The notes under the pieces are model-generated. The model was not told the origin of the DNA and did no database searches. It was given only the letters and a program-made list of their open reading frames with translations. Shown piece after piece: positions 1-10,012 of a DNA stretch of 24,129 nucleotides (the stretch's first letter is position 1; every line of letters begins with the position of its first letter). Made by a program: the position numbers and the translations under genes. Source of the stretch: Silene noctiflora (Eukaryota; Streptophyta; Magnoliopsida; Caryophyllales; Caryophyllaceae); contig VHZZ01019716.1 in assembly GCA_009801015.1 (NCBI GenBank), positions 8,781 through 32,909 on the forward strand, written 5' to 3'.

Positions 1-315
1 TTCATTTACTCAATTGTTTACATTTTGCCTTGGATAATTACTTGGGCCATTTCTTCATGTTGTGATCATTTCTTCCATGTCTTAAACTTGCATGGCCATG
101 CATGATCCAAACTTCCACTTAGCCTTATGTTCTCGATAATTGCTCTTTTTGTCGGGAATTAGCTAATAAAAGCTATATTTCCTACAAAACAAGTTAAAAG
201 CATACAAAGCAACTAGAGCACAAGATTAGCTCAAATAAACACTAATAAAAGTGCAAATATCAAGTAAAACCGAGCTAAAATATGGGGTAAAATCATATAT
301 AAAATATACTTATCA
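1..315 (-). mobile_element. Start of a TGAT-type gypsy LTR (partial)
   Basis: Read on the minus strand, the segment starts TGATAAGTATATTTT at base 315 and runs off the left edge. It interrupts Athila pol, whose RNase H coding resumes directly at 316, so 315 is an insertion boundary. At about base 134 of the LTR there is a pyrimidine-rich stretch ending TTTTGTAG followed by GAAATATAG. The same layout occurs in the other TGAT-type LTRs of this window, which groups them together. The other end and the internal region lie outside the window, so the expected target duplication (GTGGT, 316-320) cannot be tested. Tat/Athila-like is the best guess for the family. Confidence 0.6.
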
Positions 316-319
316 GTGG

Positions 320-731
320 TCTATGCCTCGGAGAAATTCGATCCTATTTACTAGGTTTGAAAGTTATTGTTTTTTCTAACCATGAAGCATTAAAGTACCT
401 CCTTACAAAGAAGGTGTCAAAGCCAAGACTATTACGGTGGATACTCCAGTAGTTTGATTTGCAGATTAAAGACAAGAAAGGAGCTGAGAATCTTGTTGCC
501 GATCATTTGACTCATTTTTCACCGCAGAATGAGAGAGATATTCTTCCTATTAATCATAATTTTCCTGACGATGTCTTGATTCTTATTACTACTGCTGAAA
601 ATCCTTGGTATGCCAATTTTGCCAATTTCATTGTAGGTGATCTGCTTCCTCCAGATTTGTCGTATCAACAGAAGAAAAAGTTTCTTCATGACGTGAGGCA
701 ATACTTCTGGGATGACCCTTTATTTGTTTAA
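320..731 (+). pseudogene. Athila pol: RT/RNase H end and start of integrase
   Basis: The translated pieces contain EKFDP, then VIVFSNHEALKYLL (the RNase H segment usually reading TDHAALKYLL), KPRLLRWIL, FDLQIKDKKGAENLVADHL and a linker to integrase. These are typical of gypsy RNase H in Athila/Tat elements, where the ADHL aspartate belongs to the active site. Damage: a frameshift near 345, a TAG stop after RWILQ at about 451, and a frameshift near 718 where one extra T in the DDPL context moves the continuation into another frame. The upstream catalytic residues are lost to the insertion at 315. The product would not be functional. Confidence 0.75.
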
Positions 732-1870
732 GGAATGCGCAAACGGTCTCTATAGACGGTGCATACTGCAGTGGGAGACCAAGGTTATCCTAGAAGCATG
801 TCATTCTTCTCCATATGGTGGTCACCACGGTCCATCTAGGACCGTGGCTAAGGTACTTCAGTCAGGTTTTTACTGGCCATGCATGTTTTCTGATGCTAAG
901 CTCTTTGTGATAGGTTGTGATGCTTGCCAGCAAACGGGAAATATTTAAAGAAGGCATGAGATGACTCAAGTTGCTATTTTGGAGGTCGAGATTTTTTATG
1001 TCTGGGGCATTGACTATCAAGGACCTTTCCCATCTAGTAAAGGTAACAGGTATATCTCAGTGGTTGTAGACTATGTGTCCAAATGGGTTGAGGCCGTTGT
1101 CTCGGTTCATTGTGACGCTAAGACCGTGATTAAATTGTTTAAAAAGGTCATTTTCCCTCGTTTTGGTGTCCCTCGATTCATCATTAGTGATAGGAGAATG
1201 CATTTTAAGGAAAAACAAGTCACTACTCTCCTGTCTAAATATGGTGTCAAACATCGTAGAGGTTTGGGGTATCATCCCCAAACTAGTGGTCAGGTAGAAG
1301 TTTCTAATCGGGAACTTAAAGAAATTTTAGCAAAAGTTGTGTCTAAATCACGGAAGGACTGGAGTATGAGATTAGAGGACACCATGTGGGTATATAAGAC
1401 TTCATTTAAAACACCAATTGGTGCATCCTCATATCATTTAGTCTATGGTAAGTCTTGTCATTTACCTGTTGAGTTAGAACACAAAGTTTGGTGGGTCATT
1501 CGTGAGCTTAATTTGGATACTAAAATGTGTGGCGAGAAACATCTTTTGCAGTTAGATGAGATGGAAGAATTCAGGATGAATGCTTATACAATGCTCGTAT
1601 TTACAAAGAGAATGCCAGGAGATGGCATGATAAGAGGATCATACCACGCGAGTTCCAAGTGGGAGAAAAGGTGTTGCTGTTTAACGCCCGGCTCCTTCTA
1701 TTTCCTAGCAAGCTGTAGTCGAGGTGGAGTGGCCCCTACGCAGTGACAGACGTTTCCAAGTTTGGGTCAGTTGAGTTAGAGAACTTCGCGGGAGAGAGAT
1801 TTTAGGTAAATGGTCATCAAGTAAAGCACTACTATGGGACCGAGGATTTCATTGGACAGGTTGAAGTGTT
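712..1870 (+). pseudogene. Athila integrase (degenerate)
   Basis: The zinc-binding part reads HSSPYGGHHG then CDAC (about 800-935). A stop follows CQQTGNI at 946-948. In the frame from 961 the catalytic core has D18 (WGIDYQGPF), D77 (IISDRRMHF) and E113 ([10 protein letters not shown]). D77 and E113 are separated by 35 residues, the standard DD35E spacing. The second motif is normally SDGGTHF, so the RRM residues are changed. A frameshift near 1640 moves the C-terminal part into another frame, where SRWSGPY, SVELEN and VNGHQVKHYYG are seen, the usual end of Athila pol, with two further stops. Integrase inserts the cDNA into chromosomal DNA; this copy cannot. Confidence 0.85.
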
Positions 1871-2184
1871 ATAATTCGACCCTATTACCGAGAAGGAGGA
1901 CTGAGGTAAACAGGGTCGAGCGGGACCTCAAAAACCAGCGCTGACTGGGAGGCAACCCGAGTTATAAACATTTTGTACTTTAGGACAAACATTTTATGTG
2001 TATTTTTGCTTTAATTTAGACTTGTTTTTAGTTGGGTTTGCTTTAAGACATTTCAGATGAGGAGCTTGTATTTTTATGTGGGAATATTCTGCGTATTTTC
2101 AGGTATATTGCAGAGGTTGTGGAGTCAGGACGGTAAAAAGGATCACGCATAAAAGTAAAAGAATTACGTCCTGGAGAAGAACCA
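1871..2184 (+). other. Post-pol spacer of the Athila element
   Basis: Non-coding stretch after integrase. It contains CTGGGAGGCAACCC (about 1947-1960), which in my recollection recurs just after pol in Athila/Tat elements, and then AT-rich sequence. No convincing ORF; the short open frame around 2076-2333 runs through the palindrome array and has no recognisable domain. Confidence 0.45.
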
Positions 2185-2343
2185 GTCGATCGACTAGAAA
2201 TATTAGTCGATCGACAAGTTCCAAACAGGGAGAATTTAATTCGGTCGATCGACTGCCACTGTTGGTCGATCGACCAAATCGCCTGGCGGATTACTATTCA
2301 TCTATGAAACCAGTCGATCGATTGACACTGTAGGTCGATCGAA
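2185..2343. repeat. Three pairs of GTCGATCGAC palindromes (Athila, internal)
   Basis: Six copies of GTCGATCGAC or a close variant start at 2185, 2206, 2244, 2265, 2313 and 2334. They form three pairs, each pair exactly 21 bases start to start. The linker inside two pairs (GCCACTGTTG, GACACTGTAG) matches the linker in the element's own LTR array (GACACTGTTG at 6363-6372), so the two arrays are related. The last pair has substitutions in the outer bases. The array lies between pol and the env-like ORF. Its role is unknown; a promoter-like role is inferred only from its resemblance to the U3 array. Confidence 0.85.
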
Positions 2344-2345
2344 TG

Positions 2346-2783
2346 GAAAGAGGGGATCTGATGAATTTTAAACAGGGAAGTTTCACTTCTTTATTTTTTA
2401 TTCCTTTCATTTTCTATCATTCCATCGACATTTTTTCTCCCTCATTTCTCCCTGTTTTCAACTTTCTTCCCCACAATTAATCAAACAAATTGTTCTTTAT
2501 TTCAATTAAATTCCAAATTTACCTTGTCTAATTGGCAATTTCGAAAAAAATCATGAGTATTTGTTGCAATTTCGAAATTAGGGTTTGCTCTTAAGATAGA
2601 TTTGGTAATTTTTATGGTTTTTAATTACGAATTCCATTTGGTTAATTCACAAGTAAAATTTCATCCCCTTCGTTAACTGTTTTCGCAATTTTTTCCCCCC
2701 AATTTATTTCGAAATTAGGGTTCTTAATTGATTTGGGGATTTTGTTCTATTGATTGATTAACTTGTGTCCTTTTGTTTCAGAT
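2346..2783 (+). other. AT-rich leader before the env-like ORF, with a splice-acceptor-like site
   Basis: T-rich, non-coding and containing two GAAATTAGGGTT repeats (about 2573 and 2712). It ends in a pyrimidine-rich stretch TTTTGTTTCAG at 2771-2781, a good match to a plant 3' splice site, just before the env-like coding sequence becomes recognisable. Expression of post-pol env-like ORFs from spliced or separate transcripts has been proposed for plant retroelements; use of this site is inference. Confidence 0.4.
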
Positions 2784-4339
2784 TTTAAAGTGGAAGTAAA
2801 TAAGCGGAGACTGGTTTCAGGTCAGTGTGACGTGACAAAACCAAGTCAGACTTCGAGCAGCAGTGGCACGGTTCCCGAAATTCCGAGTTTAGCTATCGTC
2901 CCACGAGACACAACGAATAGTTTACTTGACTATCCGGAGCTACAATTCTTTGTCCCTGCTCACCGGGAACCTTTTGAGATTTTGTTAAGTTCTACAATTG
3001 TATCTACTCGGTTTTTTCATCGTCCTAGTCTTGAGACATTACGCTTCCTTGACCCCGTCATAGAAATTCTAAACGGTACGGGAATGGCAAGTCTGGTGGG
3101 AATGCATGAGTATACATACCTAATCCCGACTTTGGAGTTTTTTAAAGTGCTTTCGTTTTTGATGTCGCTGCTTATGACACAGATCCTGGGGCTCCTTGTA
3201 TCTGTTTCTGTCTATTCAACCAGGGTTTTGTTTGGATTTTAGCTACCTTTGGTGCCCATTTAGGATTGACCAGTGACGGTAGCCCTACACCCCCTAGGAA
3301 GTTAGTTCATTTTATATGGCCCGCAATTTCCGACTGTACAGACAGAAAGAAACACATGGCGTTTGTCCACCTCCCTCCCATTCAATATTGGCTTCGCCTT
3401 GTCGGCAACACCATCTTTGGCCGAAAGGAGTCAAATAATGTTAATAACAATGAGGTATCCATTTTGGCAGGGTACTTGAACATAGACAGTGGTACCCCGT
3501 TTGTTCTGAAGATAGCCTATCTGACTTCTCAACACTTTTAAAACCTTGGGAGGGAAGACTTGACTACCTTCGTGGCTGGCGGGTTAGTGACCCGAATTGC
3601 TCGTCAGCTCATTCTCGATTTTCCCCGGGGTATGGTCCCTTTAGGACATGAGCTTGCCTACGGCCCTAACAACTATAGTTTTATGGATATCCCATACATG
3701 GAATCCGTCCATTGGCTCCTCTTCGACCTTACGTGGAAGATCTCCACGTTTCCTTCTGTGACTTTACCTTGTACCACCCTGCCAGTTTTAGTGTCTCTTC
3801 CTCGCGCTGCGCGCGGGGGACCTAGTCCACCTACACCCTCATATCTTCTTCCGTATTATAAGACGAGGGCTTCTATTTCTGGGACGGAACAGAGGCAGGC
3901 CTCCTACTCTACTTGGGAGGCGGGACAGTCTTCAGGGGCCCCTTGTTCTACATCACACGCCCCTTCTCCCACTGAGACCTCACATCCGGTTTATCCGGCT
4001 CACTTTGTTTTACCTCCTCCTTTTGAGGCCCCTACGGTCATTGACAAGGGGGTCCGTGATGCTTTACTTGTTGATATGTGCAGGCGTACCGCTAGGATGG
4101 AGCTGAACCAGGCTTTGGTCGGGTTCCCTATGTATGACTACTACGCCCGCTCTAGACGTCTGCCACCACAGGGTTGGCCCCACCCCTCTTACTTCCGGTG
4201 GTCAGAGGGTGGGTACTCTGCTACTGAGGAGGAGGGGGACACTGCCGAGGTAGAGGAGCGGTATCGGGCTGACTTGGCCAGTGGTCCTCGGGCCCTTAGA
4301 GAGGATGACGATCCTAAGTTCGTTCCAGATGAAGTCTAG
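2754..4339 (+). pseudogene. ATHILA ORF-1 / env-like protein
   Basis: The frame from 2754 contains FHRPSLETLRFLDPVIEIL and LVGMHEYTYLIPTLEFF, matching the pattern of the plant ATHILA ORF-1 family (Pfam PF03078). Near 3157, at a run of Ts, the reading passes into the second frame. That frame continues through FGAHLGLT, PIQYWLRLVGNTIFGRKES, a TAA stop at 3539-3541, and FVAGGLVTRIARQL, down to a TAG at 4337-4339. So about 520 codons carry only one frameshift and one stop, better preserved than pol upstream. The C-terminal third is rich in Pro/Ser/Gly and ends in an acidic tail. No membrane span or signal peptide is evident. The molecular function of the family is not established. Confidence 0.7.
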
Positions 4340-5950
4340 TGGTTGTTGGCCACAACCTCTCCTTGTTGTTGGCTGGTTTGAGGAGGTTATTGTTGTGCTT
4401 TGGTGAGCTCCCTAACTCTTTTCTTGTTGTCTCATTTTGTTAGCTTACCCCCTTTCCCCCGTATTACACTGCTGCGGTTGTTTGCTGAACACAATGAGGG
4501 CATTGTGTGATTTGGTTAGGGAAGGGTATTCATCTGTCTGTTTACATCCATTTGCATACTTCTTGCATTTTAATGTTTGCATGTTTATTGCATTTATACT
4601 TGCATTGTCTTTTAATTTTCACAAAAAAAAAAAAAAAAAAAAAAAAAAAACAATTTGTATGTTTATTTTTGCATTTAGGTCGAGTCAGAACGGTTGGATT
4701 TCAATGATGACATTGCACTACATTTGCCTCTAAGCCTAAGCCTTGCCTTTTTAACACTTATACTAGTATAATCAATGCATAATCTACGAGTTTTTGTTTG
4801 CTGAACAAATAGACTTGACTTAATATTGACAACCTACTAAAACATTCTAAGGTATAGAGCTTCCATAAACTGATGACATTCATGATCAGTTTCATCTAGG
4901 ATGTAAGTAGTACTCCTTATAAGACATGTAACATCAATTTGCATAAGCATGACATCCATCTCTTAGTGCCTGTATTCATTCGGTTTGTGGTGGTGACACA
5001 TGTGGAGAGGCAAATTTGTCCTTTTATTTCTACCCACGAACATCACATGCCAAATTGACCTATTTTGACCCATTTATTAACTACAATCCTAAAATTAGCT
5101 TACCCTTGTCAAGCTAGTTTGGTTGTTAATTACGGGTATGTTGTTATTATAATTTTGGTAATTTGTCTGAATTTAAGAAAAAGGGTGAAATGAGAAGGAG
5201 AAAAAAAATATATGAAGAGAAAAGAATTGAAAAAGAAAAAAATATATGAGAATGAACGAAAAAAAAAGAGATGAAAAAAAAAGAATTGAAAACAAAAAGA
5301 ACGGAAACATCATGTGAAATGAAAGGAAAAGATGTTGTATTTTATTCCCATGTATGTCTTTATATTTTATGGGGAGTCGTATTTTGATAGTGTGAGTAAG
5401 TTGTATGCCGCATTGGCATTGGTTTATTTACTAAAATTTGGTTGTTGAGCGGAATGGTTTATTATTTGGTTACGGTTGTACTAGCTTGGCTTTACCTCCA
5501 CATATCCAAATCTGTTTTGCCCCTTTTTACCCAATTAATTTACCTCACATTATATGTAAGTCCTGGGCATGTGTCTTAGTCTTGATTGGTTGGAATGCGT
5601 ATGTACGGTCAATAGAGGTCGTTTCATGTTAGATTGCATGCATGTTCTTATAGGTCGCAATTAGGTGAGCGTCTTTATTTCTTCCTATATTACAAAATGC
5701 TTACCATGTTCTTTAAATTGTGTGATGAGCGACCCGTGAGAGTCCGATAAATACAAGTCTTGCAAGGTCGGCGGTTCAGCAACCTTATAACACTGATCTA
5801 ACTCGTTTGGATTTGACCCATTACTATAGTGTTGAGTTGTTGCATTAAATGGTTTAGGCATGGTGATTTGTAGCTAGCTCTGAGAATGAAATCCGTTCAA
5901 TTAGTTTCCTTTTGTCTTGTGTCTATAGCTTGCTTCGGGACAAGCAAGGG
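4340..5950 (+). other. Athila 3' non-coding region with hairpin, A28 tract and purine-rich tract
   Basis: No supportable gene. It holds: a perfect 7-base inverted repeat ACACAAT/ATTGTGT (4489-4495 and 4502-4508) around GAGGGC, resembling a recurrent inverted repeat I recall after the last ORF of Tat/Athila elements; 28 consecutive As (4623-4650); and an A/G-rich stretch (about 5173-5336) broken by ATATATG. The ORFs at 4437-4733, 5438-5632 and 5886-6116 show no domain and overlap low-complexity or LTR sequence. Confidence 0.5.
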
Positions 5951-5967
5951 TTTGGTTTGGGAAGGTT
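5951..5967 (+). other. Polypurine tract of the Athila element
   Basis: TTTGGTTTGGGAAGGTT directly precedes the LTR start TGATGCGTGC. This G-rich tract next to the LTR is where plus-strand DNA synthesis is primed in LTR retrotransposons. The stretch is interrupted by Ts, so the exact primer is uncertain. Confidence 0.6.
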
Positions 5968-6250
5968 TGATGCGTGCATTTTACATACACTTTTTACGTT
6001 GTTTTGGCAAGCATTTCAGTGTATTTTTAGTAGCGACTAGCTACTATTTCCCTACGAATAGATTACTTTGGATTATTTTGTGTTTAATGCAGATTTTGAC
6101 CCAAATGTGTGGATAATCGAGCCTAAACCTGTCCCCGGAGCTGCATTTTGGGAACTAGAAGAGTTGGAGCTCGGAAACTACTGCCTCGAGACGCGTGAAG
6201 TCACCGGATAGCATTTTTTATGAGTCGAAGTGTTGTTTTGATGAAGAAAT

Positions 6251-6383
6251 TTCGATCGACTACCCTAAGTGGTCGATCGACCGCTGCTGCTCTGTTGGTT
6301 TAGTCGATCGACTAGGACTATTAGTCGATCGACTGGTTTATTAGTTTAGTTAGTCGATCGACTGACACTGTTGGTCGATCGAC
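6251..6383. repeat. Three pairs of GTCGATCGAC palindromes in Athila U3
   Basis: Copies start at 6251 (first base changed), 6272, 6303, 6324, 6353 and 6374. Each pair is 21 bases apart, about two helical turns, and the pairs begin 50-52 bases apart. Most copies extend to the 12-base palindrome AGTCGATCGACT. The array ends 59 bases before the TATA box. Confidence 0.9.
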
Positions 6384-6442
6384 TTGTTTTTTTAAATTAG
6401 GCGAATTGTAATTACCCAGTTCGGCCCATTAGCTTGAAGTAT

Positions 6443-6450
6443 TATTTAAG
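6443..6450 (+). promoter_or_regulatory. TATA box of the Athila LTR
   Basis: TATTTAAG, 59 bases after the last palindrome, in a GC-poor stretch followed by AAGAGAGACG. Position and sequence fit an LTR core promoter; no transcript evidence is available. Confidence 0.5.
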
Positions 6451-7324
6451 AGAGACGATAAGTCAATTTTAGGTTATCTTTCATCTTGCTAAAAACTTCA
6501 TCACGTTACTTTGTTCTTAACTTTTAGATCTAAACACTTGAACTTTCTTCCATACATCCGGTAATTAATTAATCAATCTTTGTTTCTCTTTTAATTTCTC
6601 TCTTTTATTTTCATCATCTTTTCCTATTATTTTGTGCATTGTAGTATATGCTTACTTGTTAATTTATTCGTTAACCATGTTTAATTTAATCATTATGTTT
6701 ATCGGTTATTTAATTAAATTCAATATACGTAGCTAATTTCCTTTATGCTAGGATTTAGGGGAGCCACGGTTATTTGACATAATGTTGTTGGGTTTTTAGA
6801 TTTGGGATTTTTATTGTGTTAGAATTGTTAATCGCATCTTTCTATCGTAATTAATTGATTAAATGCATGTGATTAGTTAATTGTTCTGTTAAGCCTTGAC
6901 CTAGATCTAGAGATTGGCGTTGGGTGAGAACTAGATATGAACAATAGAAATACCTAATTAGAGTGAAAGATATATTAGATTTCTAGGGAAACAATAGACC
7001 AAAAGAATCTTTTCAATACCCTTCTGACCGTATTTTATACCGATCTTTGACCTATGCTTTTGAATGTTATTGACCGTGGTGAACCGATAATCCTAGTTAC
7101 TTCTCTTATATTGTTTTTAAACCCGTTTATTGATTGCTTGCTTTTATTTCTTTATCTTTAAATTAGCTAAACAACAATCAAACCCCCAAGATAAGTTACT
7201 CATACGAACTTTAGTTGACTTTAAGAACATATTTGTCTCCATGTGGATATGATCCCGACTTCCTTTACTACATTAGTTTAGGCCAGTTGGTTTATCTTTG
7301 ATAGGTGTGCGATTTAGCCTGTCA

Positions 7325-7557
7325 CGAGGCTTAGGTGGTACGGCTGCGGTCCCCACTGTCGGAGAGGATTACCTGTTGCGATGGGTAATCTGGCAGGGCT
7401 ACATCACCCGGGTTATAGTCAGTTACTGGTTACTATGGAGTATAGAGATTGGTTACAGTTAATATGGTTGTCTATGTTTTTCTATCATATCATATTGTTG
7501 TATAGTTGACTGACCTCGTTTATGTTTTCAAAATTGTGGTGATCCATTCGGGGATGG
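7325..7557 (+). mobile_element. TGTAAC-type gypsy LTR fragment, first part (plus orientation)
   Basis: This is the reverse complement of the middle of the minus-strand LTRs further on. It contains CTTAGGTGGTACGGCTG, the GATTACC/GGTAATC hairpin (7371-7394) and GTGGTGATCCATTCGGGGATGG. It starts abruptly next to the Athila LTR and is split at 7557 by a solo LTR, continuing at 10222. No coding sequence. Confidence 0.75.
7553..7557. repeat. Target site duplication GATGG, left copy
   Basis: GATGG at 7553-7557 directly precedes the LTR start TGTAAC and is repeated at 10222-10226 directly after the LTR end TATTACA. Five bases is the usual length for gypsy integration, which confirms a solo LTR between them. 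Confidence 0.85.
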
Positions 7558-7700
7558 TGTAACACCCCCAATACCCCCAAGGCACCTTATCAAGGACTAC
7601 CTCAAGATATAGAAGTGCTACCAACTCGGTTACCCGAGGCAGTGTACATCACATAAACCATAATGAAACAGACTTAAAATTTAACTTTATTAAAAAGGTT

Positions 7701-7705
7701 ACAAC
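7701..7705. repeat. Target site duplication ACAAC, left copy
   Basis: ACAAC at 7701-7705 is repeated at 8966-8970 on the other side of the nested solo LTR, with TG...CA LTR ends directly inside. Confidence 0.85.
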
Positions 7706-8530
7706 TGATAAGGGTTTAGTCGTGTCACCTATATCAAAGTAAACCTATCTCAAACTAACTAGAAGCTAGTGGCAAGACAGGGTCGAATCCTCAAGGAGGC
7801 GGTAATAATCTATTTGCTAATGTCGTAATTTGTCTTAAAGATAACAGTTTCTTGAAGAATGTTTATTTGATTAACTAAACTAATTGCAATAAAAAAAAGA
7901 CGAAATCACTAATATAAAAGAGTCTAGGGATCAAGTTCACTAGTTCAGTTATACGGGGGTGTGATTTAACTAATTAATAGGGCAAATCTTATTTTTTAAG
8001 TCCATATGATCGGTCGATTCTAATATGTCCTTTAGATTCAATTTAACATGCGGTCGCTATCATTAAATCAATCTTATTCAGTTAACGTAGCCTATACTAG
8101 TCTTAACCCGGTCGGTGAAAATCCTAGTTTGCAAGACTAATCAATTAATCATGGCCATTAATTAATCAACTAGATTTAAGACAATAACTGAACAACAACA
8201 GAAAAGTAGTTTAACTATCAATTCATTAATTAAACCCCTATCTAACAACTTAGGTCCCTTTTCACCTCAAATTAATAATTTGGCTACTCATACTAATAAT
8301 AATAACAACAATAAGATGGATTAAAGATATAATAAAAGACATACTGAAATAAACAAAAAGGATTAAAGAAAGATTAACGAATACCGTAAAGAAAGGCTTA
8401 ATTAATGATTGTAGATCTGAGCAATAAAACAAAGTAGCTAAACTAATCTAAGAGTTTTATGTGAATAATACGTAAAATAAAGTCTAACCTAACGTAATGA
8501 AGCTTTTTTCTACGTCACAACCGAGTTTTT

Positions 8531-8540
8531 GTATTTATAG
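8531..8540 (-). promoter_or_regulatory. TATA box of the nested solo LTR
   Basis: Minus-strand CTATAAATAC, 55 bases downstream of the nearest palindrome in the LTR's own direction. Confidence 0.5.
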
Positions 8541-8594
8541 TATAAGATAAATCAATTAAGGAAAATCCTCATAGAAGTTGGATTCTAGGCAGAT

Positions 8595-8697
8595 ACTCGA
8601 TCGAGTATGTACTTCTCAGCAGCTCCAACTGTCGACATTTAAATTCTTCTTAATTGTCTTCAGATACTCGATCGAGTACTCGTAAACTCGATCGAGT
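8595..8697. repeat. Three ACTCGATCGAGT palindromes in the nested solo LTR
   Basis: Perfect 12-base palindromes start at 8595, 8666 and 8686. The last two are 20 bases apart and the first is 71 bases away. Flanking bases extend two of them to TACTCGATCGAGTA. The array precedes the TATA box on the minus strand. Confidence 0.9.
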
Positions 8698-8965
8698 ATT
8701 CACTCTTCTTGTCACTTCTTCATGTCAATCTCTCTTCTCTTCCTCTAGATTTTCGTGCCATGCTTCGTTTCTTCCTTTATGTCATTCCGCGGTGCTTCAT
8801 TTCATTCCTTTGCTCCACAAATGCATCATTCCTGCATTAAACACCAAATAGCGGCAGTAACAACATTCTAATATAAATGGCATATAAAAGACATATTCTA
8901 GCATGAAATCTATACAAAAAGTGATTAAGGGGAGGCATATTAATGTATGTAAATGTATCTCATCA

Positions 8966-8970
8966 ACAAC
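8966..8970. repeat. Target site duplication ACAAC, right copy
   Basis: Matches the left copy at 7701-7705; the host LTR resumes with CTCCCAAAATTAC. Confidence 0.85.
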
Positions 8971-9952
8971 CTCCCAAAATTACAAATACAATTCGAATTC
9001 CAAAATTGTGATAACAACATAAGATAAAGTTATGCGGAAGCTAGACTACTAAATAACTGGTGATGACTCCGCCCTACCAATCCCCGCAGCAACATCAACA
9101 ATGATAATCACCATCACCTGCTAAACCAACTGCTCACCATCCCCGAATGGATCACCGCAATTTTGAAAACAGAAACGGGGTCAGTCAACTATACAATAAT
9201 ATACATAGCATAACATATAAACAAACATCCAGTGTAACCAGAACCACCACCTTCAAACTCCATAGTAACCAGTAACTGACTACACACTGAGGTGTGTAGC
9301 CCTGCCATATTACCCATCGCAATAGGCAATCCATGCCGCCAGTGGGGATTGCAGCCTTAACACAAAAATCCCCGCTCACGCATGAGCGAACCCAGTCAAT
9401 TAATGTGCACATCCCTCTTGCGCCGAGAGAACGCAAGAGGCGAACAATGGGGATGAACCATCTCTCGCAATGGCTCACAATACAATCCCCAAAATCAAAC
9501 AATCACATCCATATAGCAATCATATCATGAATATCAGAAAACAGCAACAAAGATCGTCACATCAATACATATACTATTCCACAACCAACTGAGTAGGGAA
9601 ACCCTACCTTTTTGCAATCGAAGCACGCATAAGTAATCAATAACAATTCTTCATGAGACCGTCACCTACATAAAATAATCACATACAATTACTAACTACA
9701 CCCTCAATAATCAATTTAATACGCCCAATTACCAAATCCCCAAGTCAACCCAAATTTAGGGTTTTCTCAATCTATAATAACAATCAAAACATGTAAAGAA
9801 TAGTTACTAACGAGATCAACACAAAAACGGAAAGCTAGAACTCACAAACTATCACCCCTGGCTTGCGGAATGATTAAGATGAATAAAGAAGTAGAACATG
9901 GTTTAGGTTTTTGTGAAAATGTTTTAGAAAAAAATTAGAAACTGATTCAACG

Positions 9953-9961
9953 TTATATATA
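9953..9961 (-). promoter_or_regulatory. TATA box of the 7558-10221 solo LTR
   Basis: Minus-strand TATATATAA, about 51 bases downstream of the first palindrome at 10013 in the LTR direction. Confidence 0.5.
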
Positions 9962-10012
9962 CTTCTCCAATCATTTTATTCAAAACCGCGGAATTAATCC
10001 GTCAGACCGGGT

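Larger units (their letters stand above)
316..7324 (+). mobile_element. Athila-like Ty3/gypsy retrotransposon, 5' truncated
   Basis: In order on the plus strand: the end of RNase H, integrase, a post-pol spacer with palindromes, an ATHILA ORF-1/env-like frame, a non-coding tail, a polypurine tract and a 3' LTR. This order, with an extra ORF after integrase, is that of the plant Athila group. gag, protease and most of RT lie beyond the left boundary, where another LTR inserted. Frameshifts and stops show it is inactive. The post-pol spacer and the 3' LTR share GTCGATCGAC palindrome pairs with a common linker, which supports treating them as one element. Confidence 0.75.
5968..7324 (+). mobile_element. 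Athila 3' LTR
   Basis: Starts TGATGCGTGCATTTTACATA after the polypurine tract and ends near GCCTGTCA at 7324, giving about 1357 bp. The end is placed where sequence recognisable from other LTRs in this window begins, so it is good to a few bases. In order: a splice-acceptor-like TTTAATGCAG at 6083-6092, the GTCGATCGAC array (6251-6383), a TATA box (6443-6450), then an AT-rich transcribed part ending with GGATATGATCCCGACTTCC, similar to U5 ends of Tat/Athila LTRs. The paired 5' LTR lies outside the window. Confidence 0.65.
7706..8965 (-). mobile_element. Nested solo LTR of a TGAT-type gypsy family (minus)
   Basis: Reading on the minus strand it starts TGATGAGATACATTTACATA at 8965 and ends CCCTTATCA at 7706, 1260 bp. 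It is flanked by perfect 5-base duplications ACAAC (7701-7705 and 8966-8970). Across the insertion the host LTR joins cleanly (GGTTACAAC then CTCCCAAAA), as in the uninterrupted copy at 15377-15394. It carries a TTTAATGCAG acceptor-like site (8832-8841, minus), three ACTCGATCGAGT palindromes (8595-8697) and a TATA box (8531-8540, minus). Its U5 end contains GAGGATTCGACCC, typical of Tat/Athila-like LTRs. Confidence 0.85.

Noticed and set aside
4623..4650. A28 tract as the tail of a processed pseudogene or LINE
   Set aside because: No target duplication or upstream gene-like sequence is seen; the tract sits within Athila 3' sequence.
4437..4733. ORFs of 98 and 66 codons crossing the A28 tract
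   Set aside because: The coding would include a poly-lysine run from the homopolymer, and the region is Athila 3' non-coding sequence.
9185..9530. Overlapping ORFs on both strands (105 and 65 codons)
   Set aside because: They lie in the transcribed part of a solo LTR, have no domain, and the homologous LTRs do not keep the frames.
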